Under the pieces are notes generated by a model. The model was not told the DNA's origin. It saw only the letters and a program-made list of their open reading frames with translations, and did not search any database. This document shows positions 1 to 10,236 of a stretch of DNA of 64,000 bases, in pieces. Position numbers and translations under genes: made by a program. The number at the start of each line of letters is the position of its first letter. The first letter of the stretch is position 1. The DNA comes from Sceloporus undulatus (Eukaryota > Chordata > Lepidosauria > Squamata > Phrynosomatidae): contig NC_056524.1 of assembly GCF_019175285.1 (NCBI RefSeq), positions 174,059,563 through 174,123,562 on the forward strand, given 5' to 3'.

Positions 1-149
1 GGGTTTCCATAGCAGGATTTGCCTTCCTCTGATGCTGAGAGAGTGTTACTTGTCCAAGATACCTAGTGGGTTTCCTTGGCTGAGCGATTAGAACCCTGGT
101 CTCCAGAATCACAGTCCAACACCCAAAACCCTACATCATGCTGGCTCTC
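1..149 (-). mobile_element. Sauria-type tRNA SINE, 5' part, cut by window edge
   Basis: Read on the minus strand this starts with a tRNA-like head (gccagcatgatgtaggg) and continues through the body line 'gggtgacctt..tcacactctctcagc' in decayed form. The same body recurs at 34892, 41770, 61378 and 62410. The 3' tail lies outside the window. Divergence from the other copies suggests an old insertion. Confidence 0.7.
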
Positions 150-874
150 ATTAATCTATACACATGATTTTTTTCCAGACAGTCTCTCTAAAATGCAGTG
201 TAATTCTTTTAACAAATACGGTGTTGCTAGCAATACTACTGACTAGTACTATTTCAGGTAGTGTTTGATTGAAATACCATAGCTTTGCTTCCAAAAGAAC
301 AATGAAGTTATACACTTGTCAGTCACAAATGAATAGAGATGAATGTATACTGCTCCAGCTGGATTGCGGGTGAATTAACAAGTCACAGATACGCTTTTGC
401 AGAGTATCCTGATTCATACTTGATGAATATGTTTCAGCAAGCTTGTCTCTTCTCTCCTCTTCCTTTCCCCAATCGTATTTCAACTACTGGGTAGCAAGTA
501 AAGCATAGATGCTAAGAGTTTGAGCCCAGAATCAGATTGTCACTGGTTCCAATCTGAATTCCACCGTGAACTTTCCAAGGACACTAAGTAAAATTCTGTT
601 CTCTGAGCCCCAGCCACTATTCATAGTATTGGGATAATGGTAATATACTGACTGACCCAACTTCAAGGGGTGTTATACTGAGTGTTGTGAAAATAGGCGA
701 ATATGCTGAATGTGCTTCAAGTTGTATTGCCAAACTCATTCTGTGTTGAATTCTTCCTTCCTTGTGTAAACCCAGGGCTGAAAAATGGCTTGGTCTGAGC
801 AAGACAAGAGTGGGAAATAGCAAGCTGTTTTATGAATGCAAATACACTGACAGCCTTCCTTTCTTCCTCTGCAG
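150..874. other. No recognised feature (probable DNAJB12 intron)
   Basis: Unique-looking AT-rich sequence. No exon homology or clear repeat was recognised. It ends in a pyrimidine-rich tract and AG acceptor before the exon at 875. Confidence 0.5.
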
Positions 875-984
875 GGTGGCCTTGGTATGTTTGTCCAGCT
901 GATGCCTATTCTCATCCTCATAATTGTGTCTGCTCTCAGCCAGATGATGGTCTCCAGTCCACCTTACAGTTTGAGTCACAGACC
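875..984 (+). CDS. DNAJB12: DNAJB12, single internal exon (membrane segment)
   Basis: The exon has a pyrimidine-rich acceptor (ttcttcctctgcag) and a GT donor (gttagt). It is 110 bp: 36 codons plus two bases. The translation includes [14 protein letters not shown] and [10 protein letters not shown], close to the human DNAJB12 segment [24 protein letters not shown]; the paralogue DNAJB14 fits less well. DNAJB12 is an ER membrane J-domain co-chaperone that recruits Hsc70 for ER-associated degradation. This exon codes for its transmembrane helix. The J-domain exons would lie upstream of the window. The downstream exon (conserved DUF1977, with the CWKE block) should lie to the right, but I found no trace of it before the converging UBE2D1 3' end. 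It could be an intact gene with a very long intron, a fragment, or an assembly misjoin. Confidence 0.85.
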
Positions 985-2382
985 GTTAGTTCCCATTACT
1001 CTTCTACACAGTTATCTTGGGCACTTAAGGGTATGGGAAGGAACAAAGTGCCAATGCAGGCACTGTTTGCCAGTTGCTGGCTTGGTTTGGCGTGTTCTTT
1101 CCTCTGTGTTGCTTCTCTTTCCTTCCTGACATTTATCCCACAAGTATCTCCTGGCTTTCAGTAATGCCTACTGGGATAAGAACAGATTTAAAACTTTCAT
1201 GCATTCACATGGAAAAGAATTGTAGGACCTCAGTATGCATTGGGGTAAAGAATTAGTTGCTTGAAAATCTGCCATGGGGCTTCTACAGAAACTGGTACAT
1301 ATTAGTTTCATGAATCAGTTGCCCAGTTTTCAAAGAAACTGGTGGTTATTAGAACTCCTTACCCAGTGGAAGGAGTTCCTATATAAACACCTTGTTTCTT
1401 TTTCATTTCCTGTGTCAGGAAGTCTTGGATTAGGGGCATTTGTCCTGCATTTCTTTTATGAATGTTAAAGTGACAAGGATAGAGAGGATCCTGCTGAGAT
1501 TGCTCAGGTCGGTGTCAAAATGAACTTTTCATTTATGTAAAGGTGTAAAGAGAATTCTGCTTCTCCCCCTACTGTCTTTTTTCAAATGTTCCCCTGCACT
1601 GTTTAACTCTTGCCCTTCTAGCAAGCCACCCATCAGGACTGTCAAAGAACAAAGGAAAATCTGGTTCTTCTCCAGTGATAGGCATTTTCCTTGCTGTGTG
1701 AAAGGATACCTGTAGTTGCATTTAACAGCTGAGACTATTAACTCAGCTTTGGGTGGAGAGAATAACATTCCTTGTGCAATGACCAATTTTACCAGCTGAT
1801 TAAGGCACAGAATGACAGAGGCTAGGGCTGCAGATTATATCTGGAAAAGTACCAGATACGCAGCAAGGACAACTCTGCAGAATGTTTACTTCCCCTTTGC
1901 ACCCTTTCTTTGCATTCATTTTTCATGAAGAGAACAGCTAACAGGCTGTTTGAAATCACCCCACAGTGCATCCAACAGCACCCCCTTTGTCAATTCCCCA
2001 TTTGCCACTTGTACTTCTTGAATCAGCTAGAAAGAGAGAGAAGTCTGGCATACTTTAGCTCAAGAGCCAGAGAGAGAATCCTTCTTCTGCTGGTGTGTTT
2101 CTTTCTTGCCATTCTGCTTTCATGCACATAAAGAGGGAATGCAAATAAGAATGAAAGGCAAGTTGCAGTTGGGCTTTTGGTTGGGAATAAGGTTTGCACT
2201 TTTGCCCCTAGCCGTAATTCAAAAGGAAGGATTTTTCCACGAACTAGATATACTTGGTGTATGTAATTCTGGTAATTATAGGATCTAGTTGTTCCAGTGT
2301 CCATTTGAGAAATAATGACTAGGCAATATTGTGGAAAGGTTGACCAGATTTGAGTTTCCCAAACAAGGCACCATTTCAAGTA
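985..2382. other. No recognised feature
   Basis: Single-copy-looking sequence after the DNAJB12 exon donor. Short open frames occur but none resembles a known protein, and the next DNAJB12 exon is not visible. Confidence 0.45.
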
Positions 2383-2482
2383 NNNNNNNNNNNNNNNNNN
2401 NNNNNNNNNNNNNNNNNNNNNNNNNNNNNNNNNNNNNNNNNNNNNNNNNNNNNNNNNNNNNNNNNNNNNNNNNNNNNNNNNN
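2383..2482. other. Assembly gap (100 N)
   Basis: Exactly 100 N, the usual placeholder for a gap of unknown size. The right flank is the end of a MITE related to the one at 60574-60834, so part of that element is probably hidden. Confidence 0.98.
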
Positions 2483-2528
2483 GGGGGGTCCGGAATGGAT
2501 CCCCCGTGTATACCAAGGACGCACTGTA
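2483..2528. repeat. Right end of TA-flanked MITE (rest in gap)
   Basis: The segment 'ggggtccggaatggatcccc' followed by '..cgcactgta' matches the right end of the MITE nested in BovB near 60.8 kb (ggggtccggaacggatcccc ... ctactgta). The terminal TA fits a mariner/Tigger-type target duplication. Confidence 0.65.
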
Positions 2529-2585
2529 GATCCTCTGTGGTCATTATTTTTTTGGAGGGGTGGGATATGTTCAGCAACAAGCCTG

Positions 2586-3027
2586 CCTTTACACTTTCTT
2601 CTTTGACATTAGTATTTTTTCCAAGTCTGTGATGTTTTTTATTAGTAGTATGGTGTCATCCGCATATCTTAGATTGTTGATGTTCCTTCCTCCTATCATA
2701 ATTTCTCCTCTTTCTGAATCTAAACCTGATCTTTGTATGATATTTTCTGCACATGCTTTGAATGAATAGGATGTTAGGTTGCAGCCTTGCCTGAACCCTT
2801 TGCTAATTGGAGTTTCTTTTTCTCCATATTCTGTTTTAACAGTAGCCTCTTGTCCTAAGTACAGATTTCTCAGCAGGACTGTCAGATATGGTGGTTCTCC
2901 CATGTCCTTAAGAGCCATCCATAGCTTTTTGTGATCTATGAAGTAAAACATATTGTTATAGTCTATAACGCACATGTTAATTTTTTCTAGAATTCCTTTG
3001 TACACTCCATTAGCCATCATATGTTAG
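2586..3027 (-). mobile_element. BovB (RTE) LINE, reverse transcriptase fragment
   Basis: Minus-strand translation gives RTE/BovB reverse transcriptase motifs: FIDHKKLWMALKDMG, VLLRNLYLGQEATVKTEYG, the RQGC block and NNLRYADD with the catalytic YADD. In BovB the expected order is FDCVDHNKLW..LRNLYAGQEATV..RQGC..NNLRYADD, so the order is kept. The open frame is 143 aa but several conserved residues are changed. The 3' part of the element is missing and a MITE end and the assembly gap follow. The element continues at 3285-3505 beyond an inserted MITE. Confidence 0.85.
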
Positions 3028-3284
3028 CAATGTTGTCCCTAGTGCCTCCTAATCACTTTGGAGGTACCTCCTAGTCACTTTGGAAGTATGTTGTTTAAAT
3101 GATGCATGTGTCCTGAGAGTCCAGAAGCCGCGCCAAAGCCATGCTCCAGTCCTAAGGACTGGAGCGCAGCTTCTAGCCACTTAAGATGTGTGTGTCATTT
3201 AAACAGCATACCTCCAAAGTGACCCAAAGCAGCTTTATTTTGGCCTGTCTGTACGGGCGCTATGTTGCAGGATTTTGAGCATAA
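3028..3284. repeat. Inverted-repeat MITE nested in BovB
   Basis: Arms 3074-3102 (gtcactttggaagtatgttg...) and 3194-3223 (...cagcatacctccaaagtgac) are near-perfect inverted repeats around a GC-rich core with a small palindrome (tccagtcctaaggactgga). It splits one BovB reading frame in two, so it inserted later. The outer ends are approximate. Confidence 0.65.
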
Positions 3285-3505
3285 TTTAGCTTGCGTGGGA
3301 AATTAATGCTATAGTCCTATAGTTGTTGCAGTCTTTTGTGTTTCCTTTTTTGTGGCTAGGGATGTATATTGATAATTTCCAGTCTGCTGGCCACCATTTT
3401 GTTTTATTTTCCATATATATTATTTGTTGACATATATTAGTTAACACTAGAGCTGATTCTGTATGTACATCAGTAAATAAAGTATGCAGGCCCAAACACA
3501 CAGTG
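3285..3505 (-). mobile_element. BovB (RTE) LINE, upstream part of the same copy
   Basis: Minus-strand frame contains NICQQI, WPADWKLSIYIPSHKKGN and NNYRTIALISHAS, the early RT blocks of RTE/BovB elements (WPQDWKRSVFIPIPKKGN..NYRTIALISHASK in my memory of the family). It ends at HAS, exactly where the nested MITE begins, and resumes at 3027. A MITE follows at 3522. Confidence 0.82.
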
Positions 3506-3521
3506 ACTCCCCCTCATGTTA

Positions 3522-3883
3522 CAGTGAGCCCTTGGTATCTGTGAGGAATCTGTTCCAAACCTTTCCCCCTAAACAGACACGAAAGTCTGTGGGTGCTCAA
3601 GCTCACATTGTTTCCAGTGGCAGCGTGTGCATGTGGCTGTGCTACCATGAAGGACAGCCCCTATTGTCCTATGGTGGTGCATGCACACAGCCACACTGCC
3701 ATTGTGGGCAGCCGAACTTAGCGGCGATGCATTCCCATGTATGGGCTGCCATGGGACAACGGGGTTTGTCCCTAATAGTGACGTGGGCATGTATACGTGC
3801 CACCATTGGGGACAATGGAGGCTTGCCATCCACAGACGCTTGAATCCATGGTTGGCAAGTCCGCAGATGCGGAGAGCCAACTG
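3522..3883. repeat. TA-flanked Tigger-like MITE
   Basis: Starts CAGTGAGCCCTTGGTATC after a TA at 3520-3521 and ends GAGAGCCAACTG before a TA at 3884-3885. The ends resemble the vertebrate Tigger-like consensus (cagt.ggccctcggtatc ... cgcggag.gcc.actg). The core has GC-rich inverted segments (ccattgtgggcag / cccatgtatgggctgcc). Confidence 0.7.
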
Positions 3884-4010
3884 TATTTTATTTTCCCAAG
3901 GGAGGACTCTGGAATAAAATCCACACAGAATTGGACATGCTGAGATGAAAAACACCCCAACATATTGATTGGTTTTTGTCATTGGGATATATATTGTCTC
4001 AGCCAGTATA

Positions 4011-4080
4011 CAGTAGGGCCCCTGTTTTCATGGATTCAACCAACCACAGATTCAACCATCCATAACTTGGGGAAGGGGAA

Positions 4081-4133
<53 letters not shown>

Positions 4134-4276
4134 AAAAAAACAAACATTGATTTTGGTGTTTTTTATAACGGACACAATTTTACTATGCCATTATATATAA
4201 TGGGATATCAGTATCCATGGATTTTGGTATCTAAAGGCAGGTCCTGGAACCAAACCTCAGAGGATACCAAAGGTCT
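4011..4276. repeat. Tigger-like MITE with internal microsatellite
   Basis: Begins CAGTAGGGCCCCTGTTTTCATGG after TA and contains the family phrases 'ggattcaaccaaccacagattcaacca' (split here) and 'tatccatggattttggtatc'. Copies at 18793 and 36064 share these. The right end is worn. An (AC)n tract sits inside. Confidence 0.65.
4083..4129. repeat. (AC)n microsatellite
   Basis: About 23 uninterrupted AC units inside the surrounding MITE. Its purity and length suggest it is polymorphic. Confidence 0.97.
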
Positions 4277-5855
4277 GTTTTATTACATATTGGGACAAAA
4301 ATCTATGCAGCCTGTGATGGGGCAAAGCAGGAGTGATATTTTCACTACATTGGCTCCATTAAGTAGAGACCAAAATTTCTTCCATGGACACTGGAAATTA
4401 TTCAGGTCAAGAAAAAGAAATGTTAGTTTTGTTTTATCTGATTCAACACATAGAAAGAAATGTTAGTTTTGTTTTATCAGATTCAATATCATTTTCATTC
4501 TTATTTCTAACTTTAATGTTTGGAACACAATGGATTTTGCATACATCAACCCTTCTCTGAACATGGAACATTTGCATACCTCATAGTACCCTGGAATTCT
4601 TACTGGGTTCAAAAAATATTCCACAACTGCCACAATGCAAGTGTTTTTGGTCCTACTGCACAAGATTTAAAATAAGAAGAATATTATGAGACAATCTTAT
4701 TATAGCAATATTTTCAAAACTAGCTTTTCTAATTGTTTAGATAATTGCTTTGCAATAATTTGTTAGAAGAGAACAGTTTTTCTTATTATTTTTTTAAAAA
4801 ACACCAGTACAGTACAGTATAAGTCTTTTCTGCAGAAGGGGTTGCATAATAAGGGTGCTACCAGTAAAAAGTCCTTATCCCTTGGAAGGCCAACCAGTCA
4901 GACATTCAATAACAGTAGCTGTTGGAGTAGAGCCCCATCGGGTGATCTTAGTACCTGGGGAGAGGCGGTATCCAGAAAGGTTTTGTGAATGGACATTCCT
5001 TGTGAGAGAATGTTTTATCTGTGGGACTATTGGCATGTTGATTTGTTAGAAATAGCTCATGCATCTAGAATTCAAGCAAGCTAAGATCAAAACCCCAAAT
5101 CTCTGGTTTTTGTGTCCTATTATGGGGATTAATTGCTATATCTTTTTGCTGAGCATTTCAGTACACATTATGTAATCCACGTGCACTCTGTTCTTTCTGT
5201 AGTGTTTGACATGATTCCTAGAAGGTCTTCCATTCAGGCAATGATTAGAGTCAGACCCTTTAGATTCAAGACTAGAATTGCCTCTTGTGCCTTTGCATGT
5301 AGACTGTAATACTGTAATCCAGGGATGGGAAATACATAGTTGTTTTTATGGCTTTAAGTGCCATAAAATGCTTGCTTTAAATACTTTGTTGTTCACTTTA
5401 CCATTTTAAAGCAAGCCAATTGCTTCCTTTAAATCAGAGGTTCTTAACATTGGGGAGCTATGATTTTATCTCAGAATCTGATAAAAATTGTGCTTCCTTT
5501 CCAAAAAAAAGTACATATAAAGATATGTGCACTAAATTTTGCATGCCATTTATTTTATTGCATTTGAAATGAATGTTCTTCATATAGACTAGTCTAGAAT
5601 GGAAAAAAATGCCGTTAATTGAAAATAGTAATTTTTTACCTTAAATTTCACTGTGATGGGGGAGGGGAATCAAATAACAGGAAGGACATTTTTGAAACAT
5701 CATTGTTGCAATCAGTTCTTATTGAAATCAGTGAGTCTTGTATCTGAGTAGACAGGTATAGATTTGCATTGTTACCATGGTTAATTTTTTTTTGCTTTCA
5801 CGTGAATGACAACCTACATCTGTAGCTTTGTTAAATGCTATTTATTTTTGGTTTG
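4277..5855. other. Intergenic, little recognised
   Basis: AT-rich sequence with no gene homology. A short direct duplication (aagaaatgttagttttgttttatc) is seen at about 4418 and 4453. An inverted-repeat-like stretch lies at about 5330-5460 (gcttgctttaaat ... tttaaagcaagcc). Confidence 0.45.
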
Positions 5856-6037
5856 TTTTTTTTTTTTAATTTTATTTATTAAAAACATTACCATAACAAT
5901 TGATCATTGTTTCAGATTGCATAGCATTCTCTTGTTGCTCCAAGCAGTTTACAATTTCCATCAGTTTCTTTTCCCTGTCCTGACTATACATACATATGTA
6001 TTTATATTTTACCCTCTTCAATCTTTAACTTCTAATA

Positions 6038-9000
6038 CTAAATTTTGTCCAGTTTCCAGTAATCTTTTAAGAAAACATCTAATCTCTTCCAGTTCTTGTC
6101 CTCCTCTTTGTTGTTTAATATCATAGTAAGTCTTTCCATTTCTTTTAACTCTATTATTTTTTGTAACCATTCCTCTATCTCTGGTACTTTTTCATTTTTC
6201 CAATATTTAGCCAAAATTATTCTGGCAGCCGTTACAAAGTACAACATAATTTTCCAATATCTTTTTTCTTCCTCTTTTCCCAAAAAATCCGTCATATTAA
6301 GTAAGAACAGCTCTGGGACCATAGGAAACTTTATGTTAAACATCTCCTGTATTATATGGTGTATTTTTTCCCAAAACGATTTAATCTTATTACATCCCCA
6401 CCACATATGAAAATATGTTCCTTTCTCAGAGCTGCATTTCCAACACCTGTCGTTACATAGTTTATACATTTTAGCCATTTTTGCTGGCGTGAAATACCAT
6501 CTATTATATATTTTTATATAGTTTTCTTTGAGATCTTGCGTCACTGTAAATTTCATGGTCTTTGTCCACGAATTTTCCCATTTATCCATATTAATTGTAT
6601 GTCCAATATCTTGAGACCATTTCGTCATACTTTCCGTAACGGTTTCACATTCCAAATCCCAACTTAAAAGTATTTTATATAGTTTTGCAATCTTTCCTTT
6701 TTCTTTACACCAAACTATCTTGTCTATTTCGTTCTCTTTTTTTTCAAACCCTTCTTTTACCTTATCTTGCTTAAATCTGGCTTTTATCTGTATACTGTAT
6801 ATTCAAACCAATGAATATTTTTGCCTTCCAATTCCATTTCTTCTTTTGATTTAATATCTGTTTCCCCTTTTTTATTTATTTTTAATATGTCTTTGTATCT
6901 TATCCATTTTGTATTATCTCTTCCTCTGCTAAAAAATGCCTCCTGAGTGGACACCCACGTTGGGATTTTTTGATAATATCTTTTTTTCACTATGTTCCAG
7001 ATTTTCAATAGAGGTTTACGAACAGCATGTTGTACAAAATCTGTATCAGCCTGATGTTTTTGATACCAAAGATAAGCATGCCATCCAAAGTCCTTGTTAC
7101 TTGATTCTATACTTAACAATTTTCCATCTTCTGCCTTTATCCAATCCATGACCCACACCAATCCACATGCCCAATAATATATTTTAAAATCTGGAAGTGC
7201 ACAACCACCTTTAACCTTTTCTTTTTTCATGGTTTGCATTTTGATTCTTGCTTTTTTTCCTTTCCATAGAAATTCTTTTATATCCTTATTCCAATCAGTA
7301 AACACTTTCTCCTTGGTAATTATAGGTAAGTTTTGATACAGGAACATTATTTTTGGCAAGACATTCATTTTTATGGCCGCCACTTTCCCTAATAGAGATA
7401 ATTCCATCTTGTTCCACATCTGCAGATCTTTCTTAATCTGGTCCCATACTTTTTTGTAATTATTTTCAAATAACTCTATGTTTTTATTTGTTATCCATAT
7501 ACCCAGATATCTTACTTTTTTTACAATCTTAATCCCTATTTTCCTCATTAATTCATCGTCTTCCTTCAAATTCATATTTTTTGTTATCATTAAGGTTTTT
7601 TCTTTGTTCATTTTTATCCCAGATAGGCTTCCAAATTCATTGAGTTCCCTTAGTATATGTTCCGTACTTTCTTTTGGGTCCTCCAACATTATTACCATGT
7701 CGTCTGCATACGCCCGTATCTTGTGTTCATATCCTTTAGTTCTAACTCCCTTTATCATTTTGTTTGTTCTTATTGCATTGTTTAAAACTTCCAGAGTAGT
7801 TATAAAAAGTAATGGGGACAGCGGACATCCTTGTTTTGTTCCTTTTTCTACAGATATATAATTAGTTTTTTGTCCATTTATAATTATTTGAATTTTTTGT
7901 TCCGAGTACAGATGCTTCAGATTTGCTAGACATTTATTCCCCAGGCCCATGGCTTTCAGTACTTGAAACATAAATCTCCATTTTATACTGTCAAAAGCCT
8001 TTTCGGCGTCGACAAAAATAAGTGCCATTTTTTTTTCTTTATGTATGGTGTAGTATTCTATTGTATTCAAAATTGTTCTTATGTTATACTTTAACTGTCT
8101 TCCAGGCAAAAAACCGTTTTGGTCGGTGTTTATGATGTTCTTCAAAATCTTTTTCAACCTATTAGCAATTATTCCAGTGAAAATTTTATAATCAATATTT
8201 AGTAAGGCTATGGGCCTATAGTTTGATATTCTCGTGTTGTCTTTGCCTTCTTTAGGGATAACTGAAACATTGGCTATTTCCCATGATTTGGGAATTCCTT
8301 CATTCGCAATATTATTGAAAACCTGACTTAGAGCTTCTCTTATTTCTTCTAAAAATATTTTATAAAAAAGCGGTGTGAAGCCGTCCGGTCCCGGGGATTT
8401 ACCTTCTTTTAATGATTTTATTATTTGTGTTATTTCCTCAATTTGTACAGGTTTTTCTAAGCTTTCTATTTGTTCTTTAGATAATTTGGTTATCTCCTTT
8501 TTCTCTAAATATCTTGTAATTTTATTTTCTACTTCATTGTCTTGTTTTTTTTTCCTTAAATAACTCCTTATAGTATTCTTCAAAACTTTTCATAATTTCT
8601 TCCTGAGTAGTTATCATTTTGTCCCCTTTTTTAATTTTATTTATTCTTTTCTTGTCTCTTTCTTTTTTTAGTTTGTATGCAAGCCATCGGCCTGGCTTAT
8701 TTGCACCTTCAAAATACTTTTGTCTTAGAAATTTTAATTTTTTAGCTACTTCTTCTGTGTTTTTCTGTTGCATTTTTTGTTTCAGTAAGATATACTGCTT
8801 TTTTATTTTGTTATTTTCTTTATTTCTTGTTAGCAGATCTTCTAATCTCTTTAAATCCTGTTCATCTTTCCTGTCTTTTTCTTGATTTTGTCGTTTTATC
8901 TCTGATCCTTTTTTTATCAGCAATCCGCGTATTACTGTTTTGAAAGTGTCCCATACTGTCTTGCTTTTTACCTCGTTGTTCATGTTTTCCTTAAAAAAAA

Positions 9001-9810
9001 ATTTATCTCCCTTTTCAGTAGTTCATTAAATTTCTTGTCCTTAATTAAATTATCATTTAGTCTCCAAGACCACTGTCTTTTATTTTGCAGCAAATCTAAT
9101 GTAATTTCTATTTGATTGTGGTCTGACAAAATCCTTGGAGCAATCTCCATTTTTTTAATTCTTGTGAGTAGGTTCTTTGTAGCTCAAAATAAATCAATTC
9201 TAGATAATGAGTTGTGCGCTCCAGAAGAAAAGGTGAAACCCTTTTTATTCTCATATAAGTGGGACCATACATCCGTTAGATCATGCTCCTCTATCATTTC
9301 AAAACATGTTTTGGGTAGTTTCCCCTGGTTTTTATTAATCTTTTTTTTAGATTGTCTGTCTCTTATTGGTTTTAACACCCCATTGAAATCACCAGCAATT
9401 ATTAACTTGTTACCTGTACATTTTGCTATATCTTTGTTCAATCTTGTAAAGAATGCACTTTTATTATCTAAAGGTGCATAAATGTTGATTAATTCCAGCT
9501 TTTCTGTACCTGTATTGATTTCAATTGCTACATACCTACCTTCTTTGTCTTTAAATATTTCTCTAGCTTCATAGTTTTTGTGTACATAAATTGCCACCCC
9601 TCTTCTCCTTTTTTTTTCCTCTGCCGAACAAAAAATAGTTCCTAATTTTGAATTTTTTAGGTATTTTATTTCATTACATCTGATTTTGGTTTCCTGGATG
9701 CAAATTATGTCAAACCGATTTTTTTCCAAATAATGAAAAACCTCTTTCCTTTTATGGTTTTTATTTAAACCTCTAACATTAAATGAACCAATTTTGATTC
9801 CTTTCATCAT
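6038..9810 (-). pseudogene. L1 ORF2 (endonuclease and reverse transcriptase), broken
   Basis: Starts MMKGIKIGSFNVRGLN at 9810, typical of an L1 endonuclease N-terminus. Catalytic motifs visible: CIQETKI, NIYAP, GDFNG and SRIDLF. The RT part has KSPGPDGFTPLFYK, NYRPIALLNIDYKI, FVDAEKAFDS, GTKQGCPLSPLLF and AYADDM (the YADD codons at 7699-7710). The C-terminus has CWKC...FHMWWGC. The frame is interrupted by a stop near 9184, probably a shift in an A-run near 9000, a frameshift near 8550 in a run of A, and a stop at 6784. The remaining frames stay long (599, 208, 205 and 149 aa), so decay is recent. It is unlikely to be active. Confidence 0.9.
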
Positions 9811-9828
9811 CTGTCAGTTAGATGCAAT

Positions 9829-10109
9829 TTAATACACTTCCTCCAAATTAACTTCCCCTTGTTCTAACTCTTCTCCTATCAAAATTTGACTTTCCAAATC
9901 CACATTCAATAATTCTTCTTCTCCAGCACTTTGTATATCTAAATTGCCTTTGTTGTTACTCCCTTGTTGTGATTCCCCTACCTCTTCCTTCTTGTCTTTT
10001 TCTTTTTTCCTTTCTCCTACCTCATCTCTTCTCAATTGTACTGCTAATTTCTTATAAAATTCTTTTGCCTTTTCTACAGTATTTAATTTGTATCTTTTTT
10101 GTCTGTATG
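9829..10109 (-). pseudogene. L1 ORF1, C-terminal end only
   Basis: A lysine/glutamate-rich frame (EFYKKLAVQLRRDEVGERKK) ends 19 bp before the ORF2 start, where L1 ORF1 ends. The remainder is hidden in the gap. Translations that run through the N block are not real. Confidence 0.6.
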
Positions 10110-10209
10110 NNNNNNNNNNNNNNNNNNNNNNNNNNNNNNNNNNNNNNNNNNNNNNNNNNNNNNNNNNNNNNNNNNNNNNNNNNNNNNNNNNNNNNNNNNN
10201 NNNNNNNNN
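10110..10209. other. Assembly gap (100 N)
   Basis: Exactly 100 N between L1 ORF1 and single-copy UBE2D1 3' sequence. By comparison with full L1 elements, more than 1 kb of ORF1 and 5' UTR is probably missing. Confidence 0.98.
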
Positions 10210-10230
10210 CACAGGTTTCAAATCAGATCT

Positions 10231-10236
10231 TTTATT
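10231..10236 (-). terminator. Candidate distal UBE2D1 poly(A) signal
   Basis: AATAAA on the minus strand, with a TG-rich stretch (gatttgaaacctgtg) just downstream and the gap after it. It marks the end of the repeat-free 3' block. Confidence 0.45.

Larger units (their letters stand above)
5856..10109 (-). mobile_element. L1-clade LINE, nearly full length, 5' end in gap
   Basis: Minus-strand element of at least 4.25 kb. In order it has the ORF1 C-terminus, ORF2 with AP-endonuclease, reverse transcriptase and a cysteine-rich C-terminal region, a short 3' UTR and a poly(A) tail at 5856-5867. The two-ORF plan and the C-terminal block (FHMWWGC) place it with L1/Tx1-like LINEs rather than CR1 or RTE. 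Conservation of motifs suggests a fairly young insertion, but ORF2 is split by at least four breaks. The 5' UTR and most of ORF1 fall in the 10110-10209 gap. The other side of the gap is UBE2D1 3' sequence, so the gap was probably caused by this repeat. Confidence 0.92.

Noticed and set aside
3484-3982. Overlapping 119- and 137-aa frames
   Set aside because: They lie inside a GC-rich MITE and its flank; frames on both strands reflect inverted-repeat composition.
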